From Maribacter sp. (GTDB lineage Bacteria > Bacteroidota > Bacteroidia > Flavobacteriales > Flavobacteriaceae), in contig JAHENB010000003.1 in assembly GCA_024643345.1 (NCBI GenBank), positions 1 to 64,000 of the forward strand: a stretch of 64,000 nucleotides of DNA. The letters run 5' to 3'. The position numbers and the translations under genes are program-made. Under the pieces are notes generated by a model. The model did no database searches. It was given only the letters and a program-made list of their open reading frames with translations, and was not told the origin of the DNA. Shown piece by piece: positions 56,608 through 64,000 of the stretch. Position 1 is the stretch's first letter; every line of letters begins with the position of its first letter.

Positions 56608-58353
56608 TTATTTATCCAAGTTTAAAAATTTTCTTGCCTGCCCGGCCCAGTCGTCCCTTTGCGCCCTTCCCGGAAAGGTTTCCGTCAGTGCATCGAGCAT
56701 TTCGTATTCTTTTTCACCCATTTTGCTTACCTGCAAAAAGCTGAAAATACCGAGCTTGTTCAGTGTTTTTTCCATTAAGGGCCCTATGCCCTTCACTTTT
56801 TTAAGGTCGTCCGGACTATTTTTTGTAGGATCGAACGTTCCAATGGTTCTCAATAAACTAAGAGCTGGTTGGTGATCCGAAGATTCCCTTTCCGCCACAC
56901 CGGCGTTTTCTCCAACCGATAATATGGTTTCCCTTACTTTACCGCCCTTGGTAATGGTGTACAAAGGTTTTCCTGCTTCTCGCAGTACCTTAAACCGTTC
57001 GCCCGATGATTTCAATATTGATTTAACCTCTGCCTGTGCGATAACGGGAAAGGTTCTTGCGTATAATAAGAAAAGTACAAAAAAGAACCCAAGCGTTCCT
57101 ATGAAGATACCGATATCCACAAAAGAGGGCGAAAACATGGTCCAAGATGAAGGGAGGTAATCCCTGTGCAAGGAGGTTACGATGATCACAAAACGTTCGA
57201 ACCACATCCCTATGTTCACCACAACGGAAATAAAGAAAGAGAACATGATGCTGGTGCGTAATTTTTTGAACCACATGAATTGTGGTGAGAACACATTACA
57301 TGTCATCATCGACCAATAGGCCCACCAATAGGGTCCTGTGGCCCTGTTCAAGAAAGCATACTGTTCATACTCAACACCTGAATACCATGCCATGAAAAGC
57401 TCAGTAATATAGGCGCACCCAACGATAGAACCTGTAATCATGATCACAATGTTCATCAATTCGATATGTTGCACGGTGATGTAGGCTTCCAAATGGCAGA
57501 CCTTGCGCATGATGATAAGTAAGGTGTTTACCATGGCAAAACCAGAGAATACGGCGCCCGCAACGAAATACGGTGGAAAGATGGTCGTATGCCATCCAGG
57601 GATCACCGAAGTGGCAAAGTCAAAAGATACGATGGTGTGCACAGATAATACCAAGGGTGTAGCCAAACCGGCCAAAACCAATGATACTTCTTCAAAACGC
57701 TGCCAGTCTTTCGCACGACCGGTCCATCCAAAACTCAATAAACCATAGATCTTTTTCTGGAACGGTAGTACCGCCCTATCGCGAATCATGGCAAAGTCGG
57801 GCAAAAGTCCTGTCCACCAGAATACCAAAGAGACGGAAAGGTAGGTCGAGATCGCGAATACGTCCCAAAGTAGGGGCGAATTGAAATTGACCCATAGTGA
57901 ACCGAATTGGTTGGGAATGGGCAACACCCAGTAGGCCAGCCAGGGGCGGCCCATGTGGATTATCGGAAACAAACCTGCCTGGATCACCGAAAATATGGTC
58001 ATCGCTTCTGCAGAACGGTTGATCGCCATTCTCCATTTTTGACGGAACAATAAGAGCACTGCTGAAATAAGGGTACCGGCATGGCCAATACCTACCCACC
58101 AAACGAAGTTGGTGATATCCCAGGCCCAGTTCACGGTCTTGTTCAATCCCCAAGTACCAATACCCGTTGAAATGGTATAAATGATACAACCGACACCCCA
58201 TAGGAATGCGGCCAAGGCAATTGTAAATACTATCCACCAATGCTTATTGGCCTTTCCTTCTACCGGAAAAGCTATGTCTACCGTTACATCGTGGTAGCCT
58301 TTGTCTCCAAGTACCAGGGGCTTTCTTATAGGTGCTTCGTAATGCGACGCCAT
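56608..58353 (-). CDS. actC: Alternative complex III subunit ActC (NrfD-type) with C-terminal helix-hairpin-helix extension
   Basis: A 581-residue subunit, longer than the roughly 460-490 residues I expect for ActC. Residues about 1-455 are the NrfD-like ten-helix quinol-binding membrane domain: WAWDITNFVWWVGIGHAGTL, RPWLAYWVLPIPNQFGSLWV, SFDFATSVIPGWHTTIFPPY and RDYLPSSWTMFSPSFVDIG. After a short soluble linker the last 80 residues (502-581) are DDLKKVKGIGPLMEKTLN-type helix-hairpin-helix, resembling the COG3743 domain found as a tail on other Bacteroidetes proteins, with an Arg/Trp/Asp-rich terminal motif. The extension is cytoplasmic if the helix count is even. It starts 35 bases after actB. 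Confidence 0.9.
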   Translation of the reverse strand: MASHYEAPIRKPLVLGDKGYHDVTVDIAFPVEGKANKHWWIVFTIALAAFLWGVGCIIYTISTGIGTWGLNKTVNWAWDITNFVWWVGIGHAGTLISAVLLLFRQKWRMAINRSAEAMTIFSVIQAGLFPIIHMGRPWLAYWVLPIPNQFGSLWVNFNSPLLWDVFAISTYLSVSLVFWWTGLLPDFAMIRDRAVLPFQKKIYGLLSFGWTGRAKDWQRFEEVSLVLAGLATPLVLSVHTIVSFDFATSVIPGWHTTIFPPYFVAGAVFSGFAMVNTLLIIMRKVCHLEAYITVQHIELMNIVIMITGSIVGCAYITELFMAWYSGVEYEQYAFLNRATGPYWWAYWSMMTCNVFSPQFMWFKKLRTSIMFSFFISVVVNIGMWFERFVIIVTSLHRDYLPSSWTMFSPSFVDIGIFIGTLGFFFVLFLLYARTFPVIAQAEVKSILKSSGERFKVLREAGKPLYTITKGGKVRETILSVGENAGVAERESSDHQPALSLLRTIGTFDPTKNSPDDLKKVKGIGPLMEKTLNKLGIFSFLQVSKMGEKEYEMLDALTETFPGRAQRDDWAGQARKFLNLDK

Positions 58354-58388
58354 AAATATTAATTATAGTTACTTTGCTATTCTTTTGC

Positions 58389-61300
58389 TTATGCTTCGTT
58401 GATGTTTCTCACTTTTACGTGATAGAAAACGTTGGGCTTTGTGCCCACATGCTCCAATAAGTGATACATCCGTTCGCTCTTGGACAACGCGGTCACCTGG
58501 CTCTCTGGATCGTTCACGTCGCCAAAGACAATGGCACCATTGCTACAGGCCGATGAACATGCCGTTTGGAATTCCCCATCCGTGATCAGGCGGCCATCCC
58601 TTTTGGCATCCAAAATGGTTTTTTGTGTCTTTTGGATGCACATTGAACATTTTTCGATGACCCCCCTGGAACGCACGTTGACGTCTGGGTTGATGACCAT
58701 TTTTCCCAAATCGTTGTTCATATGGTAATCGAACTCATCGTTATTGTTATAAAGGAACCAATTGAACCTACGCACTTTGTATGGACAGTTATTGGCGCAA
58801 TAACGTGTTCCGACACATCGGTTATAGGCCATATGGTTCTGTCCCTGTCTGCTGTGCGATGTTGCAGCGACCGGACAAACCGTTTCACATGGGGCATGGT
58901 TGCAATGTTGGCACATGACGGGTTGAAAGGCTACCTGTGGGTTGGCCGCAGGATCTTCCAATTCACCGAAACCACCTAAAGATCCTTTTTCACCAGATAG
59001 GCCATCGAATTCCTCTTTTTTGGTATCGTCCTGCAGGAAGGTGTCTTCAGAGGAATAGTAACGGTCTATGCGCAACCAGTGCATGTCCCTTGATCTTCGC
59101 ACCTCTTCCTTGCCTACTACCGGCACGTTGTTCTCCGCATGACATGCAATCACGCATGCACCGCAACCGGTACAGGCGTTGAGATCGATCGACATATTGA
59201 AGTGGTGCCCAATGGAACGATCAAAACTGTCCCAAAGGTCTACGGTAGTCGCTGGCACCTCTTGATGGTTCAAAGAGACCATCGGCACTTCATTCCACTC
59301 GGCGTGGTCTTTTGTATTAAAAATTTCCAACGTGGTTTCCCTGATGATGTCGCCCCTGCCCATCAAGGTCTTGTGCAATTGAATGCAGGCAAACTCATGG
59401 TTGCCATTTGATTTTTCTACGGTGGCCGATTGTATGCTGTTGAAACCTTGATAAAGAGGAAAGGAATTAATCCCAGTCTGCATTTCGGTCTTCATGCCCA
59501 CTTTCCTTCCATATCCAAAAGAAAGCCCAATGGACCCATTGGCCTGGCCAGGTTGAATGATTACGGGTACTTTATCAAGGGATACGCCATTGACCGTTAT
59601 TTTTGCATAGCTGCCATCAAGGCCCCCATTCGCTACATTCACGTTGACCAGTCCCAATTTTTCGGCATCATTCTTTGAGATGGTCATGTAGTTGTCCCAA
59701 GATACCCGTGTTATGGGATCGGGAAATTCCTGCAACCATGGATTGCTGGCCTGCTGGCCATCGCCCATGCCCACTTTGGAGTAAAGGGTCAGTTCCATAC
59801 CTTCGATGTTGGAACTGGTTAAACTACTTACCGCCGCTGCGATTGGCATGGTATTGGTCTCCTCGGCCAAGGAAGCATCCGTTTCTGATTCCTTATCGTT
59901 GGATTTTTGGGTATCGGCGGAAGGGTCGGACATTTCCATAGCGTTCGCCATCATCCCATCCGAGGCGACAAAAACTCCGTCCTGTAGTGCTTGGTTCCAT
60001 TTCGAACCATTCAAGATACCGGTATTCCAAGTGTCCTTTATATAATCGTAGTAATTTTTGTCGCTGTCCATCCACTGCAAAAGGGCAGCTTGAAATTGTC
60101 GCGTATCGAACAATTGTCTGATGGTGGGCTGCATTAAGCTGTAATGTCCTTTTTTGATCTGCGCATCGCCCCAAGATTCAAGAAAATGGTTGGCCGCGGC
60201 AGTGTATTGGGTCACTTCCGTGGTTTCGTTCCAATTGGTGGAAAAGGCCAATGAAAGCCCAACTTTTTCCAGACCTTCCTTGAAATCGGAAGCATTGGGC
60301 AATGAGTACATCGGGTTGACGCCATCCATGATCAAAGCCCCTACTTTACCAGCCTTCATATCGGCAATCAAGGCATTAACGGCCCTGCTGTTTCCCTGCC
60401 GGACATAGCGTGGCGCTTTGGGATCAAATGCCTTACTGTTCAACATTTCATTGATGGCAAGAACCACCGTTTGGGCATTGACATCATCGATTCCCGAAAC
60501 AACAACGGCAGCCGAGGTATTCTTGCGAATCTGTGCCACCACCTGGTCAATTGCCATTTCTGCATCCCCCAGCTCACCGCTGACGGTTGTGCCGTTCAAT
60601 TTGGCATATAACTTTGCCAGCGCGATCTTCTGCATACTGGGCGTCAATGGGATGCGCTTGTCGGCATTGGCGCCGGTAAGGGTCATATTTGATTCGAACT
60701 GTATGTGCCTTGACATTTTACCGTTCTTGGGAACACGTCCTTTAGCATAGCTACTGTCATAACCTCCCCCTTGCCAATCCGATAGGAAATCGGCACCAAA
60801 GGAAACGATGAGTTCCGCCTTTTCAAAATCGTAATCTGCCAAGGCCCTTTCACCATATTTACTTTCAAACGCAGTTAAAGCGGCATCTTCGGAAATGGCA
60901 TCATAGGTAACGTGGTTCACATTGCCATACATTCCTGAAAACTCTTTCATCAAACGGTCTGTCGACGGACTGGCATAGGTCTGTGTCAAAAAAGCGATCT
61001 GCTGGGCCGAATTCTTCAGCGAACCCAATTTTGCCTTTACAGCAGCGTCCATGGCCGTCCATTCTATAGGTTCCCCACTCGCTAAAGGGCCTTGGAGCCT
61101 GGTACTGTCGTACAATCCCAAGACCGATGCCTGTACCCTTGCATTGGCACCGCCCCCAACTTTAGCATCCGTGTTGTTTTCAACTTTGATGGGGCGACCC
61201 TCACGGGTTTTAATCAAAATGCTGGCAAAATCAAAACCATTGGCAATGGTGGTCGCATAAAAATTGGCCACTCCGGGAACGATATTCTCCGGTGCCACGA

Positions 61301-61544
61301 CGTAAGGAATCGATTTTATGACCGGTCCTTCGCAGGCCGCCAAAGAAGCGGCTGCGGTACTGAAACCCACATACTTTAAAAAATCCCTTCGATTCGTATT
61401 ACTGGTGGCGAGCGTGTCTTTATCGCCCAAGAACGAATCGACCGGAATCGCTTCCACAAATTCGTTGTGTTTTAGCGTCTCAACAATGGAATCGTTGGGA
61501 TTTAACTCCACCTCGTTTTTCCAATATTTTTTGTTTGATGCCAT
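58389..61544 (-). CDS. actB: Alternative complex III subunit ActB, iron-sulfur protein
   Basis: A 1051-residue periplasmic subunit of alternative complex III: a molybdopterin-oxidoreductase-like part (about 80-700) that lacks a recognisable cofactor site, fused to an iron-sulfur protein (about 780-1050). The N-terminus has the TAT variant Arg52-Arg53 (NRRDFLKYVG) after about 50 residues, then SLAAC with Cys71 as a possible lipoprotein cysteine. Ferredoxin-type clusters: Cys791/794/797/801, Cys878/881/886/890, Cys910/916/920 and Cys966/969 with Cys996/1000. It passes electrons from quinol towards the hemes of ActA. It is 36 bases after actA. Confidence 0.94.
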   Translation of the reverse strand: MASNKKYWKNEVELNPNDSIVETLKHNEFVEAIPVDSFLGDKDTLATSNTNRRDFLKYVGFSTAAASLAACEGPVIKSIPYVVAPENIVPGVANFYATTIANGFDFASILIKTREGRPIKVENNTDAKVGGGANARVQASVLGLYDSTRLQGPLASGEPIEWTAMDAAVKAKLGSLKNSAQQIAFLTQTYASPSTDRLMKEFSGMYGNVNHVTYDAISEDAALTAFESKYGERALADYDFEKAELIVSFGADFLSDWQGGGYDSSYAKGRVPKNGKMSRHIQFESNMTLTGANADKRIPLTPSMQKIALAKLYAKLNGTTVSGELGDAEMAIDQVVAQIRKNTSAAVVVSGIDDVNAQTVVLAINEMLNSKAFDPKAPRYVRQGNSRAVNALIADMKAGKVGALIMDGVNPMYSLPNASDFKEGLEKVGLSLAFSTNWNETTEVTQYTAAANHFLESWGDAQIKKGHYSLMQPTIRQLFDTRQFQAALLQWMDSDKNYYDYIKDTWNTGILNGSKWNQALQDGVFVASDGMMANAMEMSDPSADTQKSNDKESETDASLAEETNTMPIAAAVSSLTSSNIEGMELTLYSKVGMGDGQQASNPWLQEFPDPITRVSWDNYMTISKNDAEKLGLVNVNVANGGLDGSYAKITVNGVSLDKVPVIIQPGQANGSIGLSFGYGRKVGMKTEMQTGINSFPLYQGFNSIQSATVEKSNGNHEFACIQLHKTLMGRGDIIRETTLEIFNTKDHAEWNEVPMVSLNHQEVPATTVDLWDSFDRSIGHHFNMSIDLNACTGCGACVIACHAENNVPVVGKEEVRRSRDMHWLRIDRYYSSEDTFLQDDTKKEEFDGLSGEKGSLGGFGELEDPAANPQVAFQPVMCQHCNHAPCETVCPVAATSHSRQGQNHMAYNRCVGTRYCANNCPYKVRRFNWFLYNNNDEFDYHMNNDLGKMVINPDVNVRSRGVIEKCSMCIQKTQKTILDAKRDGRLITDGEFQTACSSACSNGAIVFGDVNDPESQVTALSKSERMYHLLEHVGTKPNVFYHVKVRNINEA

Positions 61545-61580
61545 ACGTATGTCTCTGTAATTAGCTGCTTAATGAATGGT

Positions 61581-62960
61581 TTAATAATGACATTTACCAC
61601 ATTCCAATCCACCCATTTGCGCGGCGGTAAGATTGTCGACCCCATATTTTTTTGAAAGTTCGGCGTGTATTTTTTCGTAGTAGGCGTTGCCTTCGACCTT
61701 AATGTTGGTTTCCCGGTGGCAATTAATGCACCATCCCATGGTAAGCGGGGAATACTGGTACATGATTTCCATTTCCTCTACCGGGCCATGACAGGTCTGG
61801 CATTCGATACCTGCGACCGAAACGTGCTGTGAGTGGTTGAAATAGGCGAAATCGGGCAGGTTGTGTATACGTACCCACTCAACCGGTTGCGATTCTCCGG
61901 TATATTTTTGATTCTCCTCGTCCCAACCTACGGCCTTATAGAGTTTTTTGATTTCCCCCGTATAAAAATCGTTGGTATACCCGTTGGCAAGATCTTCCTT
62001 GCTAGGTCCTTCCGGATCACCCTTGTATTCGTAAATTGATTTATGGCAGTTCATGCATACATTGAGCGAAGGGATGCCGGAATGTTTTGATACCCTTGCC
62101 GAAGAATGGCAATATTTACATTCGATTTTATTGGCTCCCGCATGGATCTTGTGGGAATAATGTATGGGCTGAATCGGGGCATAGCCCTGATCCACTCCTA
62201 CCTGCATCATCCAGCCGTAGGCGAAATAGGCACTTCCCAATAAAAGAAAAATCACTGTAACCAATACCAAGAACTGATTTTGGGCAAAGGCTTTCCAGAT
62301 CGGAGTACGTTTTTGCGCCGCTTCCTTTTCGAGAACAAGGCCATTGGCTTCGGCGATACGCCTTAGGGTGCTGTTGACCAGGTACAACATCATGATCAAT
62401 AACCCAAAAACAAGGGTAAGCGCCCCTAAAATGATTTCGTTCGATATCCCCGACGAAGCCTTGCCGGCACCTGTTGAGGTGGCCGCAGTGGCGGCGGCGG
62501 CGACCGGGGCCGGTGGCGGAGCTGCCGTATATGCCAAGATATCATCAATATCGGTATTGGAAAGGGTAGGGAAAGCGGTCATCGCCGCCTTATTGTATTC
62601 GTTGTAGATCTTATTGGCATAGGCGTCGCCCGATGCGATCATTCCCGGACTGTTCTTGATCCATTTATAAAACCATTCGCGGTCCAAGCCCTCTCCATCC
62701 GCCAGTCGGGATTCCACATTGGCCAATGCAGGTCCGGTCATTTTGCGATTCAGTGCATGGCATGCGGCACAATTCTGCGTAAAAAGGGTTTTTCCCTTGG
62801 CCACGTCCCCACCCGAACCGGCATCAGCGGCAATTGCAGCGTCTGCTTGCAAGGGAACGGCAGCGTCTTGGGATAATATCGGATTGGAAAAGAAAAGTGA
62901 AATTAGGAGGCTTAAGCCTAAAACGCTTGAAAGGAGAACACGGTACAAAACCTTTTTCAT
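61581..62960 (-). CDS. actA: Alternative complex III subunit ActA, six-heme cytochrome c with fused N-terminal domain
   Basis: A 459-residue membrane-bound cytochrome c. It has a signal anchor (about 5-28) and six CxxCH motifs: Cys64 (CAACH, in an N-terminal class I cytochrome c domain, about 50-145), then Cys281, Cys302, Cys387, Cys411 and Cys454 in the C-terminal pentaheme domain. The two are joined by an Ala/Pro-rich linker (148-170) and membrane helices (about 175-195 and 229-250). The pentaheme part matches the ActA of Rhodothermus-type alternative complex III. The extra N-terminal domain may be a tethered electron carrier; that is inference. It starts the act-cox operon. Confidence 0.93.
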   Translation of the reverse strand: MKKVLYRVLLSSVLGLSLLISLFFSNPILSQDAAVPLQADAAIAADAGSGGDVAKGKTLFTQNCAACHALNRKMTGPALANVESRLADGEGLDREWFYKWIKNSPGMIASGDAYANKIYNEYNKAAMTAFPTLSNTDIDDILAYTAAPPPAPVAAAATAATSTGAGKASSGISNEIILGALTLVFGLLIMMLYLVNSTLRRIAEANGLVLEKEAAQKRTPIWKAFAQNQFLVLVTVIFLLLGSAYFAYGWMMQVGVDQGYAPIQPIHYSHKIHAGANKIECKYCHSSARVSKHSGIPSLNVCMNCHKSIYEYKGDPEGPSKEDLANGYTNDFYTGEIKKLYKAVGWDEENQKYTGESQPVEWVRIHNLPDFAYFNHSQHVSVAGIECQTCHGPVEEMEIMYQYSPLTMGWCINCHRETNIKVEGNAYYEKIHAELSKKYGVDNLTAAQMGGLECGKCHY

Positions 62961-63146
62961 GTGTTTATATCATTATTTTCGACGATCGACAAAAACCTCA
63001 AAAAACGGAAGTAGTTGCATTTCATGTTGGTATAACTAGCTTCACAAGGATTGGCTTTTCTTATGAATCGCTTCTGTCTCAGTTTTGGCACGATTTTTAT
63101 GTTGTTTTCTTACGAAATTACACTTTATATGCGCCCAAATTGATGC

Positions 63147-63154
63147 CAAAAATA
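63147..63154 (-). promoter_or_regulatory. -7 box of the act-cox operon promoter
   Basis: The minus strand reads TATTTTTG, an exact TAnnTTTG match. A TTG at the -33 distance is missing, so this is a half-site prediction. Confidence 0.4.
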
Positions 63155-63254
63155 CGACATAGACTTTATTTTGGAAATGTTAAGGGATTGATAATTTATA
63201 ATTTATAACTGTTCTAAATAGCGTTGCGTTCCTATGGTTTGTTCTTTAAAAATA

Positions 63255-63262
63255 TACTTTTG
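63255..63262 (+). promoter_or_regulatory. -7 box of the SPOR-protein gene
   Basis: TACTTTTG matches TAnnTTTG exactly. A TG at 63235-63236 could be part of a -33 element. The ATG is at 63293. Confidence 0.5.
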
Positions 63263-63292
63263 TAACGCGTATTGGAAACCAAAGTCTTAAAA

Positions 63293-63667
63293 ATGAAGAA
63301 AGCAATATTAAATCTAATGGTTATGGCCTTTGTCCTCTTCTCCGTACAGGCACAGAAAGGGCAGATCAACATTGAACAAGACCATAAAATATCCGAGTTG
63401 TTGGATGCCTACAAATCCATGAACGAAAATGCAGATTATTACAAAATTCAAGTGGGTTTTGGTTCTTTTGATCATGCACAACGGATCAAGTCGGAGGTCG
63501 AGATCGATTTCCCGGACATGCCTTCCAAAATAGATTTTGATTCCCCAACCTATCGTGTCAGGCTGGGCCAATTCAAGAACAGGCTGGAAGCGGAAAGAAA
63601 ATACAATGAAGTGCGACTCAAATATCCGGACGCAATGCTCCTAAAACCAAAAAAATCGACCAAATAG
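63293..63667 (+). CDS. Exported SPOR-domain protein
   Basis: A 124-residue periplasmic protein. I start at the ATG 63293, which gives a proper signal peptide (about 1-21, SVQAQ); a TTG 21 bases earlier is the longest frame. Residues about 48-118 form a SPOR domain (YYKIQVGFGSFDHAQRIKSE, then VRLGQFKNRLEAERKYNEV), which binds glycan strands lacking stem peptides, as at division septa. There is no other domain. It lies between infB and actA, an order I believe to be conserved in Flavobacteriia. Confidence 0.87.
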   Translation: MKKAILNLMVMAFVLFSVQAQKGQINIEQDHKISELLDAYKSMNENADYYKIQVGFGSFDHAQRIKSEVEIDFPDMPSKIDFDSPTYRVRLGQFKNRLEAERKYNEVRLKYPDAMLLKPKKSTK

Positions 63668-63682
63668 ATCGATTTTTTTTAT
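63651..63682 (+). terminator. Terminator overlapping the SPOR-gene end
   Basis: AAAAATCGA near the last codons pairs with TCGATTTTT (from 63669), followed by more Ts. The stem is AT-rich, so it is weaker than the others. Confidence 0.5.
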
Positions 63683-63727
63683 TCTTTATTTGACGTATCG
63701 CCTAGGTGACCAAGCCGACAAGTTCGG

Positions 63728-64000
63728 TTATTTTAATTTCTTTTTCACCGCTACTTCCTTGAAAGCTTCCACAATGTCACCTTCGTTGATATCATTATAA
63801 TTCTTGATCTGCAGTCCGCAATCATAGCCTTTGGCAACTTCCTTCACATCATCCTTGAACCGTTTGAGCGAGGTGAGTTCCCCGGTATGCACTACTACTC
63901 CATCTCGGATCAAGCGGATACCCGAATTCCTGAATATCTTGCCACTGGTGACCATACAACCGGCGATGGTTCCCACCTTTGATATTTTAAAGGTTTCCCT
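63728..64000 (-). CDS. infB: Translation initiation factor IF-2, C-terminal end (partial)
   Basis: The last 90 residues of IF-2 domain IV, which binds the formyl-methionyl end of initiator tRNA. The frame continues to the right edge ([16 protein letters not shown]), so the gene is cut by the window. The segments [32 protein letters not shown] and [14 protein letters not shown] are diagnostic. It ends 60 bases from the SPOR gene stop and converges on it. Confidence 0.95.
   Translation of the reverse strand, partial: RETFKISKVGTIAGCMVTSGKIFRNSGIRLIRDGVVVHTGELTSLKRFKDDVKEVAKGYDCGLQIKNYNDINEGDIVEAFKEVAVKKKLK

Larger units (their letters stand above)
62961..63292. other. Divergent promoter region between actA and the SPOR gene
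   Basis: 332 bases. A minus-strand -7 box (63147-63154) and a plus-strand -7 box (63255-63262) are present, giving actA a long leader of roughly 180 bases. No open frame or stable hairpin is evident, so whether the leader is regulatory is unknown. Confidence 0.5.

Noticed and set aside
58389-61544. Reading actB as a molybdenum enzyme
   Set aside because: Only the fold is shared; the operon and iron-sulfur pattern are those of alternative complex III ActB, and no cofactor site is evident.
1-64000. Search for CRISPR arrays, insertion sequences, prophage or integrase genes, tRNA or rRNA genes
   Set aside because: No regularly spaced repeats, transposase, integrase or RNA gene signature was found by reading; a tRNAscan-SE and ISfinder search would be needed to exclude small ones.

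Overview
This window is chromosomal DNA of a member of the Flavobacteriia (Bacteroidetes), probably a marine Flavobacteriaceae. The evidence is the gliding/type IX secretion giant SprA, a PorP/SprF-type protein, alternative complex III (ActABCDEF) joined to an aa3-type oxidase, Bacteroidetes-type TonB, GIN-domain and NifU proteins, and promoters of the TTTG-N(17-20)-TAnnTTTG class. No species is claimed. Almost all of the window is core genome: I see no insertion sequence, prophage, CRISPR array, tRNA or rRNA.

Layout. 1-4103 (minus): start of fabD, a gamma-class carbonic anhydrase-like protein, and a TPR histidine kinase/LytTR regulator pair. 4422-11881: an exported VWA protein, a solitary PorP/SprF protein, then plus-strand NifU, a dodecin-like protein, a DUF255 thioredoxin-domain protein, an MscS channel and an unknown exported protein. 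12165-22516 (minus): a tripartite ABC export locus with four MacB-like permeases, two MacA-like adaptors, one ATPase and one TolC, ending in tsaB. 22628-27892 (minus): a cytochrome oxidase accessory operon (heme O synthase, two subunits III, subunit IV, a cysteine-free SCO-like protein, SCO, DUF420 and a 70-aa CxxC protein). 27991-30614: a metallo-beta-lactamase-fold protein, TonB, VanZ and GcvH. 30781-38636: SprA and RuvA. 38716-46089 (minus): malic enzyme, an SLC45-like sugar transporter, then ruvB, a zinc ribbon, a P450 and QueG. 46241-51045: ATP-dependent PEP carboxykinase, acyl-CoA oxidase and a GIN-domain protein. 51213-62960 (minus): one operon actABCDEF-coxB-coxA for the quinol:cytochrome c:O2 respiratory chain. 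63293-64000: a SPOR protein and the 3' end of infB.

Working together. The Act/Cox operon encodes the quinol oxidation and oxygen reduction modules. The separate 22.6-27.9 kb operon supplies oxidase subunits III and IV, heme O and copper/assembly factors. Malic enzyme, PEP carboxykinase, GcvH and acyl-CoA oxidase are central carbon genes. No entirely new system is evident. The most interesting items are non-standard parts of the respiratory modules (a helix-hairpin-helix tail on ActC, an extra heme domain on ActA, His-rich segments on ActF and subunit I, and small uncharacterised proteins in the oxidase accessory operon) and the four-permease/one-ATPase exporter.
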